This document shows positions 1-5,760 of a DNA stretch of 7,634 nt, piece by piece. The DNA is from an uncultured Clostridia bacterium (lineage in GTDB: Bacteria; Bacillota; Clostridia; TANB77; CAG-508). How positions within the stretch are numbered: position 1 is the stretch's first letter; every line of letters starts with the position of its first letter. The notes below the pieces were generated by a model. That model was not told the DNA's origin. It saw only the letters and a list, made by a program, of their open reading frames with translations, and searched no databases. The stretch spans positions 1-7,634 of the forward strand of contig CALXAW010000063.1 in NCBI GenBank assembly GCA_944386375.1, written 5' to 3'. The position numbers were made by a program, and so were the translations under genes.

Positions 1-670
1 TTCTTACAGATGCATAGAATTTTAAAGCTCTACCACCTGTTGTTGTTTCTGGGTTACCAAACATAACTCCAATTTTTTCTCTTAATTGGTTTATAAATAT
101 TAATACTGTTTTTGATTTATTTAAAGCTCCTGCAAGTTTTCTTAACGCTTGTGACATAAGTCTTGCTTGAAGTCCCATATGAGAATCTCCCATATCTCCA
201 TCAATTTCTGCTTTTGGAACTAACGCAGCTACTGAGTCTACTACTATTACATCTAAAGCTCCACTTCTAACTAAACTTTCTGTGATTTCTAAAGCTTGTT
301 CTCCTGTATCTGGTTGTGAAACTATTAAATTATCTATATCTACTCCTAATTTTTTTGCATATACTGGGTCTAATGCATGTTCTGCATCTATAAATGCTGC
401 ATCTCCTCCCATTTTTTGTGCTTCTGCTACTACATGTAATGCAAGTGTAGTTTTACCAGAAGACTCTGGTCCGAATATTTCTATTATTCTACCACGTGGT
501 ACTCCACCTATTCCTAATGCAATGTCTAAGCTTAGTGCTCCTGTAGGTATTGCTTCTACTTCCATTGCTTTAAATTCTCCAAGTTTCATTATTGAACCTT
601 TTCCAAATTGTTTTTCTATTTGGCCCATTGCCATCTCTAGTGCTTTTCTTTTTTCTGTATTTTCTCCCAT
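1..670 (-). CDS. recA: RecA recombinase, N-terminal 223 codons (3' end cut by window)
   Basis: ATP-dependent strand-exchange protein of homologous recombination, also the co-protease that triggers LexA cleavage in the SOS response. The frame opens at ATG 668-670 (MGENTEKRKALEMAMGQIEK) and stays open to the window start. Visible landmarks are Walker A GPESSGKT at residues 67-74, the catalytic glutamate region (DAEHALDP, 95-102), Walker B VIVVDS at 141-146, loop L1 (about 155-166) and the INQLREKIGVMFG/TTTGGRALKFYASVR block at 193-223 that includes loop L2. The family is about 350 residues, so roughly 125 C-terminal residues lie outside. The start is fixed by AGGAGG (677-682) seven bases upstream. 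It lies 96 bp after the solute-binding protein gene but has its own consensus promoter, so it need not depend on that gene. Identity is unambiguous from the motifs. Confidence 0.98.
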   Translation of the reverse strand, partial: MGENTEKRKALEMAMGQIEKQFGKGSIMKLGEFKAMEVEAIPTGALSLDIALGIGGVPRGRIIEIFGPESSGKTTLALHVVAEAQKMGGDAAFIDAEHALDPVYAKKLGVDIDNLIVSQPDTGEQALEITESLVRSGALDVIVVDSVAALVPKAEIDGDMGDSHMGLQARLMSQALRKLAGALNKSKTVLIFINQLREKIGVMFGNPETTTGGRALKFYASVR

Positions 671-689
671 ATTATTCCTCCTATTTTTT

Positions 690-701
690 AAACTTTTGTT
701 T
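690..701 (-). promoter_or_regulatory. possible LexA (SOS) operator of recA
   Basis: The palindrome AAAC-N4-GTTT lies about ten bases downstream of the -10 hexamer, near the expected transcription start. It differs by one base per half-site from the Firmicute LexA consensus GAAC-N4-GTTC, and recA is a classic LexA target. The fit is imperfect and AT-rich DNA yields such palindromes by chance, so this is a tentative call. Confidence 0.35.
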
Positions 702-710
702 GGCATTTTT

Positions 711-738
711 ATTATATACCAAATTTTTGTTTTGTCAA
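711..738 (-). promoter_or_regulatory. SigA-type promoter of recA
   Basis: On the minus strand a perfect TTGACA (-35, 733-738) is followed after 16 bp by a perfect TATAAT (-10, 711-716), about 40 bp before the recA start codon. It lies in the short gap after the solute-binding protein stop codon, so recA should be transcribed independently of that gene. Confidence 0.8.
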
Positions 739-766
739 TATCTTTTTTCTATTTTTTTATTATTTT

Positions 767-2356
767 TTATTTATACCAATTTTCTATATTATAAAATAGA
801 TAAAACCAGTTTGATGCTACTTCTCCTGCAAGTTCGGTATTATATGCTACAATATTTTTATTTGTATATAAACTTATATATGGTATATCTGTTTTATAAA
901 TTTCTTTTAATCTTTTATATTTTTCTTTTAATATATTTTCATCTGTTGTGTTATTTACTTCTTGCATAATTGCACTTACTTCTTGGTTTGTATAATTTGC
1001 TAAATTTCCTTCTCCAAAGTATGTTGTTAAATTTGGACTAGCAGATACTGTAGAGCTTGCTAATAAAATATCATATCCTTTATTGGCAATTGCTGCATTA
1101 TATTGTTCATCACTTAAACTATTTATATTAATAGTAATTCCTATTGCTTCTAGCTGTTGTTTTATTATATTTGCAACTGATACTCTATTTGCATCACTTG
1201 CTTTTACCATTAAGTTTAAGCTTATTCTTTGTGTTCTATTGTTTATTCTTTTTGACCACATAGTTCTTCCTCGTGTCCACCCTGCATCCTGTAATACTTG
1301 GTTTGCTTGCTCTTGGCTATATATTGAGTTTGTATCTGTTCCGTCATATAGCCAACTTCCATTGGATAGCGGATAATCTGATGTGTAGGCATTTCCTCCA
1401 AATACACTTGATATTATATTGTTTTTGTCTATTGCATATGATATAGCTTGCCTTACTTCTAGGTTTGATAAAAGTGCATTTTGTGTATTTAATGCTAAAA
1501 ATATGTGCTCTCTTCCAGAATATTCTCTAATTCCATATCCTATTGTTCCTATATAATTTGTATAGTTTAAGTTTGATGTACTTACTAGGTCTATATTTCC
1601 CATTTTAAAAGAGTTGTACACTTCTGCCATCGATGAATTTATATTTACTTTTATTGTTTGTAAAATAGCATTTTTATTGTTTTTGTTCCACCATGTTTCA
1701 TTTTTTGCAAGTGTTATACTTTCTGGTTGTGCATCAGAAATTTTAAACATTCCTGTTCCTACTGGATTGCTATTTTTAGTTGATGTAGCAAAATCTTCTC
1801 CTTCATAATATTTTGCAGACAATATAGGAAATGTTAAATTATATTCAAAAAATGGTATGTTTCTATCTAGTGTTATTTTTACTGTGTAATCATCTACTAT
1901 GTCAACTGCTATAACATATTGTACATTATATGAATATATAGATGTTATTTCTTTTAGTCTATCTATAGTAAATAACACATCATCAGCTGTAAATACTGTT
2001 CCATCTGACCACTTTACTCCTTCGCGTAGTTTTACTATATATTCTGTGTCACTAGTTTTTGCCCATTCTGTTGCTAAACATGGTTCTGCTTTATAGTCTT
2101 GTGTTAAATTTACTAATGGTTCATATATTAATTTTGTAATGTCTTGAATATTTTTATTATTACTTAATATTGGATTAATGCTGTCAAAATTTGATACTGC
2201 TAGTTTTATTTCTGTTTCCATTTGTTCTTCTTGGCTTGTACTAGCATCTCCTTGCCCATTTTTAGTTTCTTCTTCATTATTTAATCTATATACTGCAAAT
2301 ATTATAAGTGCTATTATAAACACAATAAATACATATATAAAAATGTTATTTCTCAT
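767..2356 (-). CDS. family 5 extracellular solute-binding protein (oligopeptide/dipeptide type), membrane-anchored
   Basis: Predicted to capture a peptide or similar ligand outside the cell for an ABC importer of the Opp/Dpp/Nik type. The 529 residues match the family size. Residues 5-24 form one hydrophobic segment, followed by an acidic, Gln/Ser-rich linker (about 26-48) and the SBP_bac_5 fold, with recognisable family blocks near the N-terminus (LIYEPLVNL, LATEW, VKLREGVKWSDGTVFTADDV) and the VRQAISYAIDKNNI block in the middle. Unlike most Gram-positive members there is no lipobox cysteine after the hydrophobic segment, so it probably stays as an N-terminally anchored protein. No permease or ATPase gene is next to it, so its transporter partner and ligand are unknown. 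ATG start 2354-2356 follows AAGGAG (2363-2368). It sits as a single gene between spoVS and recA, with its own promoter. Confidence 0.9.
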   Translation of the reverse strand: MRNNIFIYVFIVFIIALIIFAVYRLNNEEETKNGQGDASTSQEEQMETEIKLAVSNFDSINPILSNNKNIQDITKLIYEPLVNLTQDYKAEPCLATEWAKTSDTEYIVKLREGVKWSDGTVFTADDVLFTIDRLKEITSIYSYNVQYVIAVDIVDDYTVKITLDRNIPFFEYNLTFPILSAKYYEGEDFATSTKNSNPVGTGMFKISDAQPESITLAKNETWWNKNNKNAILQTIKVNINSSMAEVYNSFKMGNIDLVSTSNLNYTNYIGTIGYGIREYSGREHIFLALNTQNALLSNLEVRQAISYAIDKNNIISSVFGGNAYTSDYPLSNGSWLYDGTDTNSIYSQEQANQVLQDAGWTRGRTMWSKRINNRTQRISLNLMVKASDANRVSVANIIKQQLEAIGITININSLSDEQYNAAIANKGYDILLASSTVSASPNLTTYFGEGNLANYTNQEVSAIMQEVNNTTDENILKEKYKRLKEIYKTDIPYISLYTNKNIVAYNTELAGEVASNWFYLFYNIENWYK

Positions 2357-2377
2357 ATTTCACTCCTTAACATTATT

Positions 2378-2406
2378 ATAATACCTTAATATGCGTAAAA
2401 TTGCAA
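2378..2406 (-). promoter_or_regulatory. candidate promoter of the solute-binding protein gene
   Basis: TTGCAA (2401-2406) and TATTAT (2378-2383) on the minus strand are separated by 17 bp, just after the spoVS terminator and about 20 bp before the solute-binding protein start codon. Both boxes deviate from consensus (two and one mismatches), but the position right after a terminator makes a promoter necessary here. Confidence 0.5.
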
Positions 2407-2425
2407 TAATTTACTAGTAATTTAT

Positions 2426-2456
2426 AAAAAAAAGAGTATGTAATTTATACATACCC
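2426..2456 (-). terminator. Rho-independent terminator of spoVS
   Basis: On the minus strand GGGTATGT (2449-2456) pairs with ACATACTC (2434-2441) across a 7-nt loop, giving an 8-bp stem with one G-U pair, followed by eight T residues (2426-2433). It lies 16 bp beyond the spoVS stop codon and separates spoVS from the solute-binding protein gene. Confidence 0.85.
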
Positions 2457-2472
2457 TATATCTATAAACAAT

Positions 2473-2736
2473 CTACTTTCTAGATTCTATAATAAGTTTT
2501 ATACCTGTTCTATCCTCCCCTTCTACTTCTACTTCTGCAAATGCAGGTATACAAACTAGATCTACCCCAGATGGTGCTACAAATCCTCTTGCTATTGCTA
2601 CTGCCTTTACTGCTTGATTTAGAGCACCTGCACCTATTGCCTGCATTTCTGCTCTTTGTGATTCTTTTACTAACCCTGCTATAGCTCCTGCTACTGAATT
2701 AGGATTAGATTTTGATGAAATCTTTAAAATTTCCAT
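2473..2736 (-). CDS. spoVS: stage V sporulation protein S (SpoVS)
   Basis: Small Alba-like, nucleic-acid-binding-type protein; in Bacillus subtilis loss of SpoVS blocks spore coat and cortex development at stage V and also affects septation. With the ATG at 2734-2736 it has 87 residues (MEILKISSKSNPNSVAGAIA to the C-terminal KLIIESRK), essentially the family length of about 86, and the whole family signature is present (AEMQAIGAGALNQAVKAVAI, then FVAPSGVDLVCIPAF). An upstream in-frame ATG at 2770-2772 would add 12 residues, but those codons contain the ribosome-binding site, so the shorter start is chosen. It has its own promoter and terminator and lies downstream of the YmdB-type gene, as in other Firmicutes. 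Its presence favours, but alone does not prove, a spore-former, since homologues also occur in some non-sporulating bacteria. Confidence 0.96.
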   Translation of the reverse strand: MEILKISSKSNPNSVAGAIAGLVKESQRAEMQAIGAGALNQAVKAVAIARGFVAPSGVDLVCIPAFAEVEVEGEDRTGIKLIIESRK

Positions 2737-2745
2737 TTTCTTTTG

Positions 2746-2751
2746 CCTCCT
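2746..2751 (-). promoter_or_regulatory. ribosome-binding site that fixes the spoVS start
   Basis: A perfect AGGAGG lies nine bases before the ATG at 2734-2736 and inside the reading frame that would open at 2772, so it selects the downstream start and an 87-residue SpoVS. Confidence 0.85.
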
Positions 2752-2787
2752 ATAATTTAATTTTTGTTGCAACTTTTTACATTTTGT

Positions 2788-2816
2788 ATTTTACATTATA
2801 TGGAATTATTTGTCTA
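2788..2816 (-). promoter_or_regulatory. candidate SigA-type promoter of spoVS
   Basis: TAGACA (2811-2816, one mismatch to TTGACA) and TAAAAT (2788-2793, one mismatch to TATAAT) are spaced by 17 bp on the minus strand, about 50 bp before the spoVS start. The B. subtilis gene is SigH-controlled, but I see no good SigH (AGGAAT / GAAT) pair here. Confidence 0.5.
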
Positions 2817-2874
2817 GTCTTTTTTGGAAATTTTTTCAATTTTTCATCGCAGAATTTTATTTTTTATTACAAAA

Positions 2875-3645
2875 TTAGTAATTTATCCTAGTTATTTTTT
2901 CTGTTTTACATGTTTCATCATTTATTTTAAAAATACAAGCATTAAAAATACATGGTCCATCTGCTATTTTATATCTTTCTGGCAAACTTGTTTCAAATCT
3001 TTTTACAGATACTTCTATATTCATTCCTATTACAGAATTTTTTGGACCTGTCATTCCTATATCTGTAATATATGCTGTTCCTTTTGGAAGTATTTTTTCG
3101 TCTGCTGTTTGAACATGTGTATGTGTGCCAAATATAATTGTAACTTCTCCATCTAGGTAATGTGACATGGCAATCTTTTCTGCTGTTGCTTCTGCATGAA
3201 AATCTACTATTATTATATCTACTTCTTCTTTTATTTTTGTTACTATTTTTTGGGCTATTTGAAATGGATTTTCAGATAATACATTTGTAGCTACTCTTCC
3301 TAATAAATTTATAACAGCTATTTTTTTGTTATTTACTTTATATATTCCATATCCCTTTCCTGGTAGACCTTTAGAGTAATTTGCAGGTCTTATTATTTTG
3401 TTGTTACTTATAAATTTAAAAATATCTTTTTTAGCCCATGTGTGATTCCCCATAGTAACTACATCTGTTCCGGCTTTTATTATATCTTCAAAGTTTTTTT
3501 TCATTATGCCCATTCCACCTGCTGCATTTTCTCCATTTACTATAACAAAATCTATATTGTATTCTTGTTTTATTTTTGGTAATCTTTTTTCTAACTCTTT
3601 TACTCCCACTTCTCCTACAATGTCTCCAACTGCTAAAATATTCAA
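2875..3645 (-). CDS. ymdB: YmdB-type metallophosphoesterase (2',3'-cyclic nucleotide phosphodiesterase family, TIGR00282)
   Basis: Calcineurin-like binuclear metal phosphodiesterase. B. subtilis YmdB hydrolyses 2',3'-cyclic nucleotides and influences biofilm and motility switching and RNA turnover together with RNase Y. The 256 residues fit the family (about 260). All expected metal and catalytic residues are at the usual numbers: D8 (AVGDIVGEVG), E39 and N40 (NGENAAGG), N67 and H68 (MGNHTW), H150 (DFHAEAT), H175 and H177 (GTHTHVQTAD). The start is TTG at 3643-3645: an in-frame TAG lies shortly upstream, no ATG or GTG gives a complete metal-binding first strand, and AAGGAA (3651-3656) is correctly spaced. 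It follows rny, as in other Firmicutes, but here a terminator and a 270-bp repeat cluster separate the two, so it has a promoter of its own. No clear terminator is visible after the stop. Confidence 0.95.
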   Translation of the reverse strand: MNILAVGDIVGEVGVKELEKRLPKIKQEYNIDFVIVNGENAAGGMGIMKKNFEDIIKAGTDVVTMGNHTWAKKDIFKFISNNKIIRPANYSKGLPGKGYGIYKVNNKKIAVINLLGRVATNVLSENPFQIAQKIVTKIKEEVDIIIVDFHAEATAEKIAMSHYLDGEVTIIFGTHTHVQTADEKILPKGTAYITDIGMTGPKNSVIGMNIEVSVKRFETSLPERYKIADGPCIFNACIFKINDETCKTEKITRINY

Positions 3646-3650
3646 AATTA

Positions 3651-3656
3651 TTCCTT
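3651..3656 (-). promoter_or_regulatory. ribosome-binding site supporting the TTG start of ymdB
   Basis: AAGGAA is five bases before TTG 3643-3645. The reading frame is closed by TAG just upstream, so this site and the TTG are the only combination that yields the full first beta-strand with D8. Confidence 0.75.
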
Positions 3657-3683
3657 CTTTCTAAATTTCTATTTACAATAAAT

Positions 3684-3712
3684 ATAATACTACAAATAAC
3701 ACAACTAATCAA
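3684..3712 (-). promoter_or_regulatory. candidate promoter of ymdB
   Basis: TTGATT (3707-3712) and TATTAT (3684-3689) are separated by 17 bp on the minus strand, about 40 bp before the TTG start. The -35 box directly borders the repeat cluster, so the cluster would sit immediately upstream of the promoter. Confidence 0.55.
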
Positions 3713-3720
3713 TATGCAAT

Positions 3721-3823
3721 TTTGTTCGCGTGCCAAATTTTATGAAATAAAATTTATGTGCATCATTGGAGCATAGCGACTTTTATACAATAGGAAAGTA
3801 TCACTTTCCTAGGATAGAACAAA
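3721..3823. repeat. repeat unit, copy 1
   Basis: The unit is bounded by TTTGTTC (3721-3727) and its exact complement GAACAAA (3817-3823). Hairpin A is AAATTTTAT-GAA-ATAAAATTT (3735-3755, nine pairs, GAA loop). The core (3757-3789) contains TTGGAGCATAGCGAC. Hairpin B is TAGGAAAGT-ATC-ACTTTCCTA (3791-3811, nine pairs); outside this stem the arms no longer pair well, so copy 1 looks more eroded than copy 2 at this end. Confidence 0.8.
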
Positions 3824-3884
3824 TCGGAAAGCCATTTTATTAACGACATTTAAGCTTTTTCGTTGGCTTTCCGTAAATTTGTTC
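3817..3884. repeat. central long inverted repeat joining the two units
   Basis: GAACAAATCGGAAAGCCA (3817-3834) pairs with its complement at 3864-3884, where the only interruption is a three-base TAA bulge (3874-3876), so 18 pairs form. Inside, AACGA (3842-3846) can pair with TCGTT (3860-3864, sharing one base with the outer stem). The GAACAAA arm is also the right end of copy 1, and the matching TTTGTTC arm is the left end of copy 2. Confidence 0.8.
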
Positions 3885-3975
3885 AAGCGCCAATTTTACG
3901 AAGTAAAATTGTGTGCATCGTTGGAGCGTAGCGACTTTTATACACTAGGAAAGTATCACTTTCCTAGTGTATAAA
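3878..3975. repeat. repeat unit, copy 2
   Basis: It begins with TTTGTTC (3878-3884). Hairpin A is CAATTTTAC-GAA-GTAAAATTG (3891-3911, nine pairs). The core (3912-3944) contains TTGGAGCGTAGCGAC. Hairpin B is an uninterrupted 18-bp stem (3937-3954 with 3958-3975) closed by an ATC loop. No T-run follows on either side, so hairpin B is not a standard terminator. The copy abuts the rny terminator. Confidence 0.82.
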
Positions 3976-3976
3976 G

Positions 3977-4006
3977 CAAAAATAAAAAGAGCACTTGGCT
4001 CCTTTT
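3977..4006 (-). terminator. Rho-independent terminator of rny
   Basis: On the minus strand AAAAGGAGC (3998-4006) pairs with GCTCTTTTT (3984-3992) around the loop CAAGT, nine pairs with one G-U, followed by ATTTTT. The left arm overlaps the rny stop codon (4005-4007), so termination happens directly at the gene end and before the repeat cluster. Confidence 0.75.
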
Positions 4007-5552
4007 ATTTTGCATATTCTACAACTCTGGTTTCTCTTATAATGTTTACTTTTATTTGTCCTGGATAATCCATTTCGTTTTCTACTTTTTTAGCTATGTC
4101 TCTTGCAAGCACTGTCATTTGATCATCATTTACTTGATCTGGTTTTACTATTATTCTAATTTCACGACCAGCTTGTATTGCAAAAGATTTTTCTACTCCT
4201 TCAAATGAGTCTGCAATAGATTCTAGGTTTTCTAGTCTTTTTATGTATGCTTCTAATGTTTCTCTTCTTGCTCCTGGTCTTGATGCAGATATTGCATCTG
4301 CTGCTTGTACCAAAACAGCTTCCATTGTTTGTGGCTCTACATCTCCATGATGTGCTTCTACTGCATTTATTACAAGTGGATTTTCTTTATATTTTTTTAG
4401 TATATCTACACCTATTTCTACGTGTGTTCCTTCCATATCATGGTCTAGTGCCTTTCCTATATCATGAAGTAAACCTGCTCTTCTTGCTCTTTTTGCATCT
4501 AATCCTAGTTCTTCTGCCATTATTCTAGCTAAATTTGATACTTCTATTGAATGGTTTAATACATTTTGTCCATAACTTGTTCTGTATTTTAATTTTCCAA
4601 TTAATTTAACTAAATCTGGATGTAAACCATTTACTCCTGTTTCTAGAACTGCTCTTTCACCTTCTGCTTTAATTGTTTGCTCTAATTCTTCTTTTGCCTT
4701 TTCTACCATTTCTTCTATTTTTGCTGGATGGATTCTTCCATCTTCTATTAGTTTTTCTAAAGCAATTCTAGCTACTTCTCTTCTTAATGGATCAAAACCT
4801 GATAAAATTACAGCTTCAGGTGTATCATCTATTATTAAATCAATACCTGTTAATGTTTCTAGTGCTTTTATATTTCTTCCTTCTCTACCTATTATTCTTC
4901 CTTTCATGTCGTCATTTGGTAGTGCAACCATTGATACTGTTGTTTCTGAAGTATGGTCTGCAGCACATTTTGAAATTGCATAACTTATTATTTCTTTAGC
5001 ATTTTTATTTGCATCTTCTTTCATTTTTTGGTCTAATTCTCTAATTATTGCTGCTTTTTCGGCTGTTATTTGTTTTTCTACAGTTTGTAAAAGCTGTTCT
5101 TTTGCTTCTTCTCTGCTTAAGCCTGCTATTTGCTGTAATTTTTCTAGCTGTTGTTTTTGTAAATTGTCTATTTTTTCTTTTTGCTTTTCTAAATCTTGAA
5201 TATCTAATTCTAGATTTTTTTCTTTCTTTTCAAAGTTTTCAGAACGTCTTTCTAAACTTTCTTCTTTTTGGATAATTCTTGCCTCTTGTTTTTGTATTTC
5301 GCCTCTTCTTTCTCTAATCTCTTGATCTAATTCTTTACGACTTGCCATTATTTCTTCTTTTGCTTTAAAAATTTCTTCTTTTTTCATATTTTCTGCTTCT
5401 ATTTTAGCTAAGTCTACTAATCTTTTTGCTTCTTTTTCTGCTCCTTCTATTTTAGATTCTGCAACTTTTTTCCTTAATACCATTCCTACTGGTATTCCTA
5501 TTGCTAACGAGATTAAGACAGCGGCTACTATGATTAATATATCCACAATCAT
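4005..5552 (-). CDS. rny: ribonuclease Y
   Basis: Membrane-anchored endoribonuclease that starts mRNA decay and processes operon transcripts in Firmicutes. The 515 residues match the family (about 520). In order: one N-terminal membrane helix (about 3-25), a long charged coiled coil (about 28-195), a KH RNA-binding domain with the GREG loop at 222-225, and an HD domain with H334 (NHSIEV), the HD pair H363-D364 (LLHDIGKALDHD), H401-H402 (HHGD) and D419 (QAADAIS). All expected metal-binding positions are present. ATG at 5550-5552 follows the Shine-Dalgarno-like AGAGGTG (5554-5560). It has its own strong promoter with a leader of roughly 90 nt and a terminator at its stop. Next downstream, past the repeat cluster, is the YmdB-type gene, its usual neighbour and a proposed functional partner. 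Confidence 0.98.
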   Translation of the reverse strand: MIVDILIIVAAVLISLAIGIPVGMVLRKKVAESKIEGAEKEAKRLVDLAKIEAENMKKEEIFKAKEEIMASRKELDQEIRERRGEIQKQEARIIQKEESLERRSENFEKKEKNLELDIQDLEKQKEKIDNLQKQQLEKLQQIAGLSREEAKEQLLQTVEKQITAEKAAIIRELDQKMKEDANKNAKEIISYAISKCAADHTSETTVSMVALPNDDMKGRIIGREGRNIKALETLTGIDLIIDDTPEAVILSGFDPLRREVARIALEKLIEDGRIHPAKIEEMVEKAKEELEQTIKAEGERAVLETGVNGLHPDLVKLIGKLKYRTSYGQNVLNHSIEVSNLARIMAEELGLDAKRARRAGLLHDIGKALDHDMEGTHVEIGVDILKKYKENPLVINAVEAHHGDVEPQTMEAVLVQAADAISASRPGARRETLEAYIKRLENLESIADSFEGVEKSFAIQAGREIRIIVKPDQVNDDQMTVLARDIAKKVENEMDYPGQIKVNIIRETRVVEYAK

Positions 5553-5586
5553 ACACCTCTTTCTTATTTAATTTTCAATGTTCGAA

Positions 5587-5612
5587 TAAATATATAAACT
5601 AAATATATAAAT
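5587..5612. repeat. 13-bp tandem repeat in the rny leader
   Basis: TAAATATATAAAC (5587-5599) is followed directly by TAAATATATAAAT (5600-5612), 12 of 13 bases identical. It lies in the untranslated leader of rny, in almost pure A/T DNA that also holds the palindrome ATTATTAATAAT. It may only be low-complexity sequence. Confidence 0.5.
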
Positions 5613-5651
5613 TATATTTATTATTAATAATATATTTTTTCTTCCTATTCT

Positions 5652-5680
5652 ATTTTATCTTTATTATTGTAAACTGTCAA
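5652..5680 (-). promoter_or_regulatory. SigA-type promoter of rny
   Basis: A perfect TTGACA (5675-5680) and TAAAAT (5652-5657, one mismatch) are spaced by 17 bp on the minus strand. Initiation about seven bases further would give a leader of roughly 90 nt before the rny start codon. Confidence 0.75.
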
Positions 5681-5691
5681 GGGGTATTTGT

Positions 5692-5720
5692 AAAAAAGAG
5701 GTATATGATATTTGGTATAC
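5692..5720 (-). terminator. weak candidate terminator after prx
   Basis: On the minus strand GTATA (5716-5720) can pair with TATAC (5702-5706) across a ten-base loop, followed by CTC and six T residues (5692-5697). The stem is short and AT-rich, so termination would be inefficient. It does sit correctly between the prx stop codon and the rny promoter. Confidence 0.35.
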
Positions 5721-5721
5721 A

Positions 5722-5750
5722 ACGTTGGAAACAAGCGACTTTTAGTTATA
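5722..5750. repeat. partial third copy of the intergenic repeat core
   Basis: The stretch from ACGTTGGA through AGCGACTTTTA to GTTATA resembles the core of copy 2 (3918-3946): CGTTGGA and AGCGACTTTTA are shared, and the bases between differ (AACA against GCGT). Neither hairpin A nor hairpin B is recognisable next to it. Like the main cluster it lies in the gap just after the 3' end of a minus-strand gene. Confidence 0.55.
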
Positions 5751-5760
5751 TTAAATAATT

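Larger units (their letters stand above)
3713..3980. repeat. structured intergenic repeat cluster between rny and ymdB
   Basis: This stretch has no credible gene. It holds two direct copies (about 3721-3818 and 3878-3975) of a unit made of hairpin A, a 33-nt core and hairpin B, linked by a further inverted repeat (3817-3884). The cores (3757-3789 and 3912-3944) match at 31 of 33 positions, with two A/G changes. Both copies begin with TTTGTTC. Only copy 1 ends in the complementary GAACAAA. I do not recognise the family: it could be a REP- or MITE-like dispersed repeat or a non-coding RNA locus. A shorter related fragment occurs at 5722-5750. Confidence 0.85.

Noticed and set aside
282..969. 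Two overlapping plus-strand open frames across the start of recA and the end of the solute-binding protein gene
   Set aside because: They are antisense to well-identified minus-strand genes, have low-complexity Phe/Leu/Tyr-rich translations typical of the complement of AT-rich coding DNA, and lack ribosome-binding sites.
2821..2874. Terminator downstream of ymdB
   Set aside because: Only very short A/T pairings around AAATT/AATTT are possible and no proper stem followed by a T-run is present.
3488..3776. Short open frames on both strands over the start of ymdB
   Set aside because: They are out of frame with the clear metallophosphoesterase and show no recognisable protein features.
3713..3980. 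CRISPR array
   Set aside because: Only two units occur, they are about 98 bp with internal hairpins, there are no regularly spaced unique spacers and no cas genes are in the window.
4247..5275. Leucine-rich plus-strand open frames inside rny
   Set aside because: They are the complement of the Glu/Lys-rich coiled coil and HD region of RNase Y; no independent motif or translation signal is present.
5561..5650. Riboswitch or other structured leader upstream of rny
   Set aside because: The leader is almost pure A/T with short tandem repeats; no known aptamer motif or terminator/antiterminator pair could be seen.
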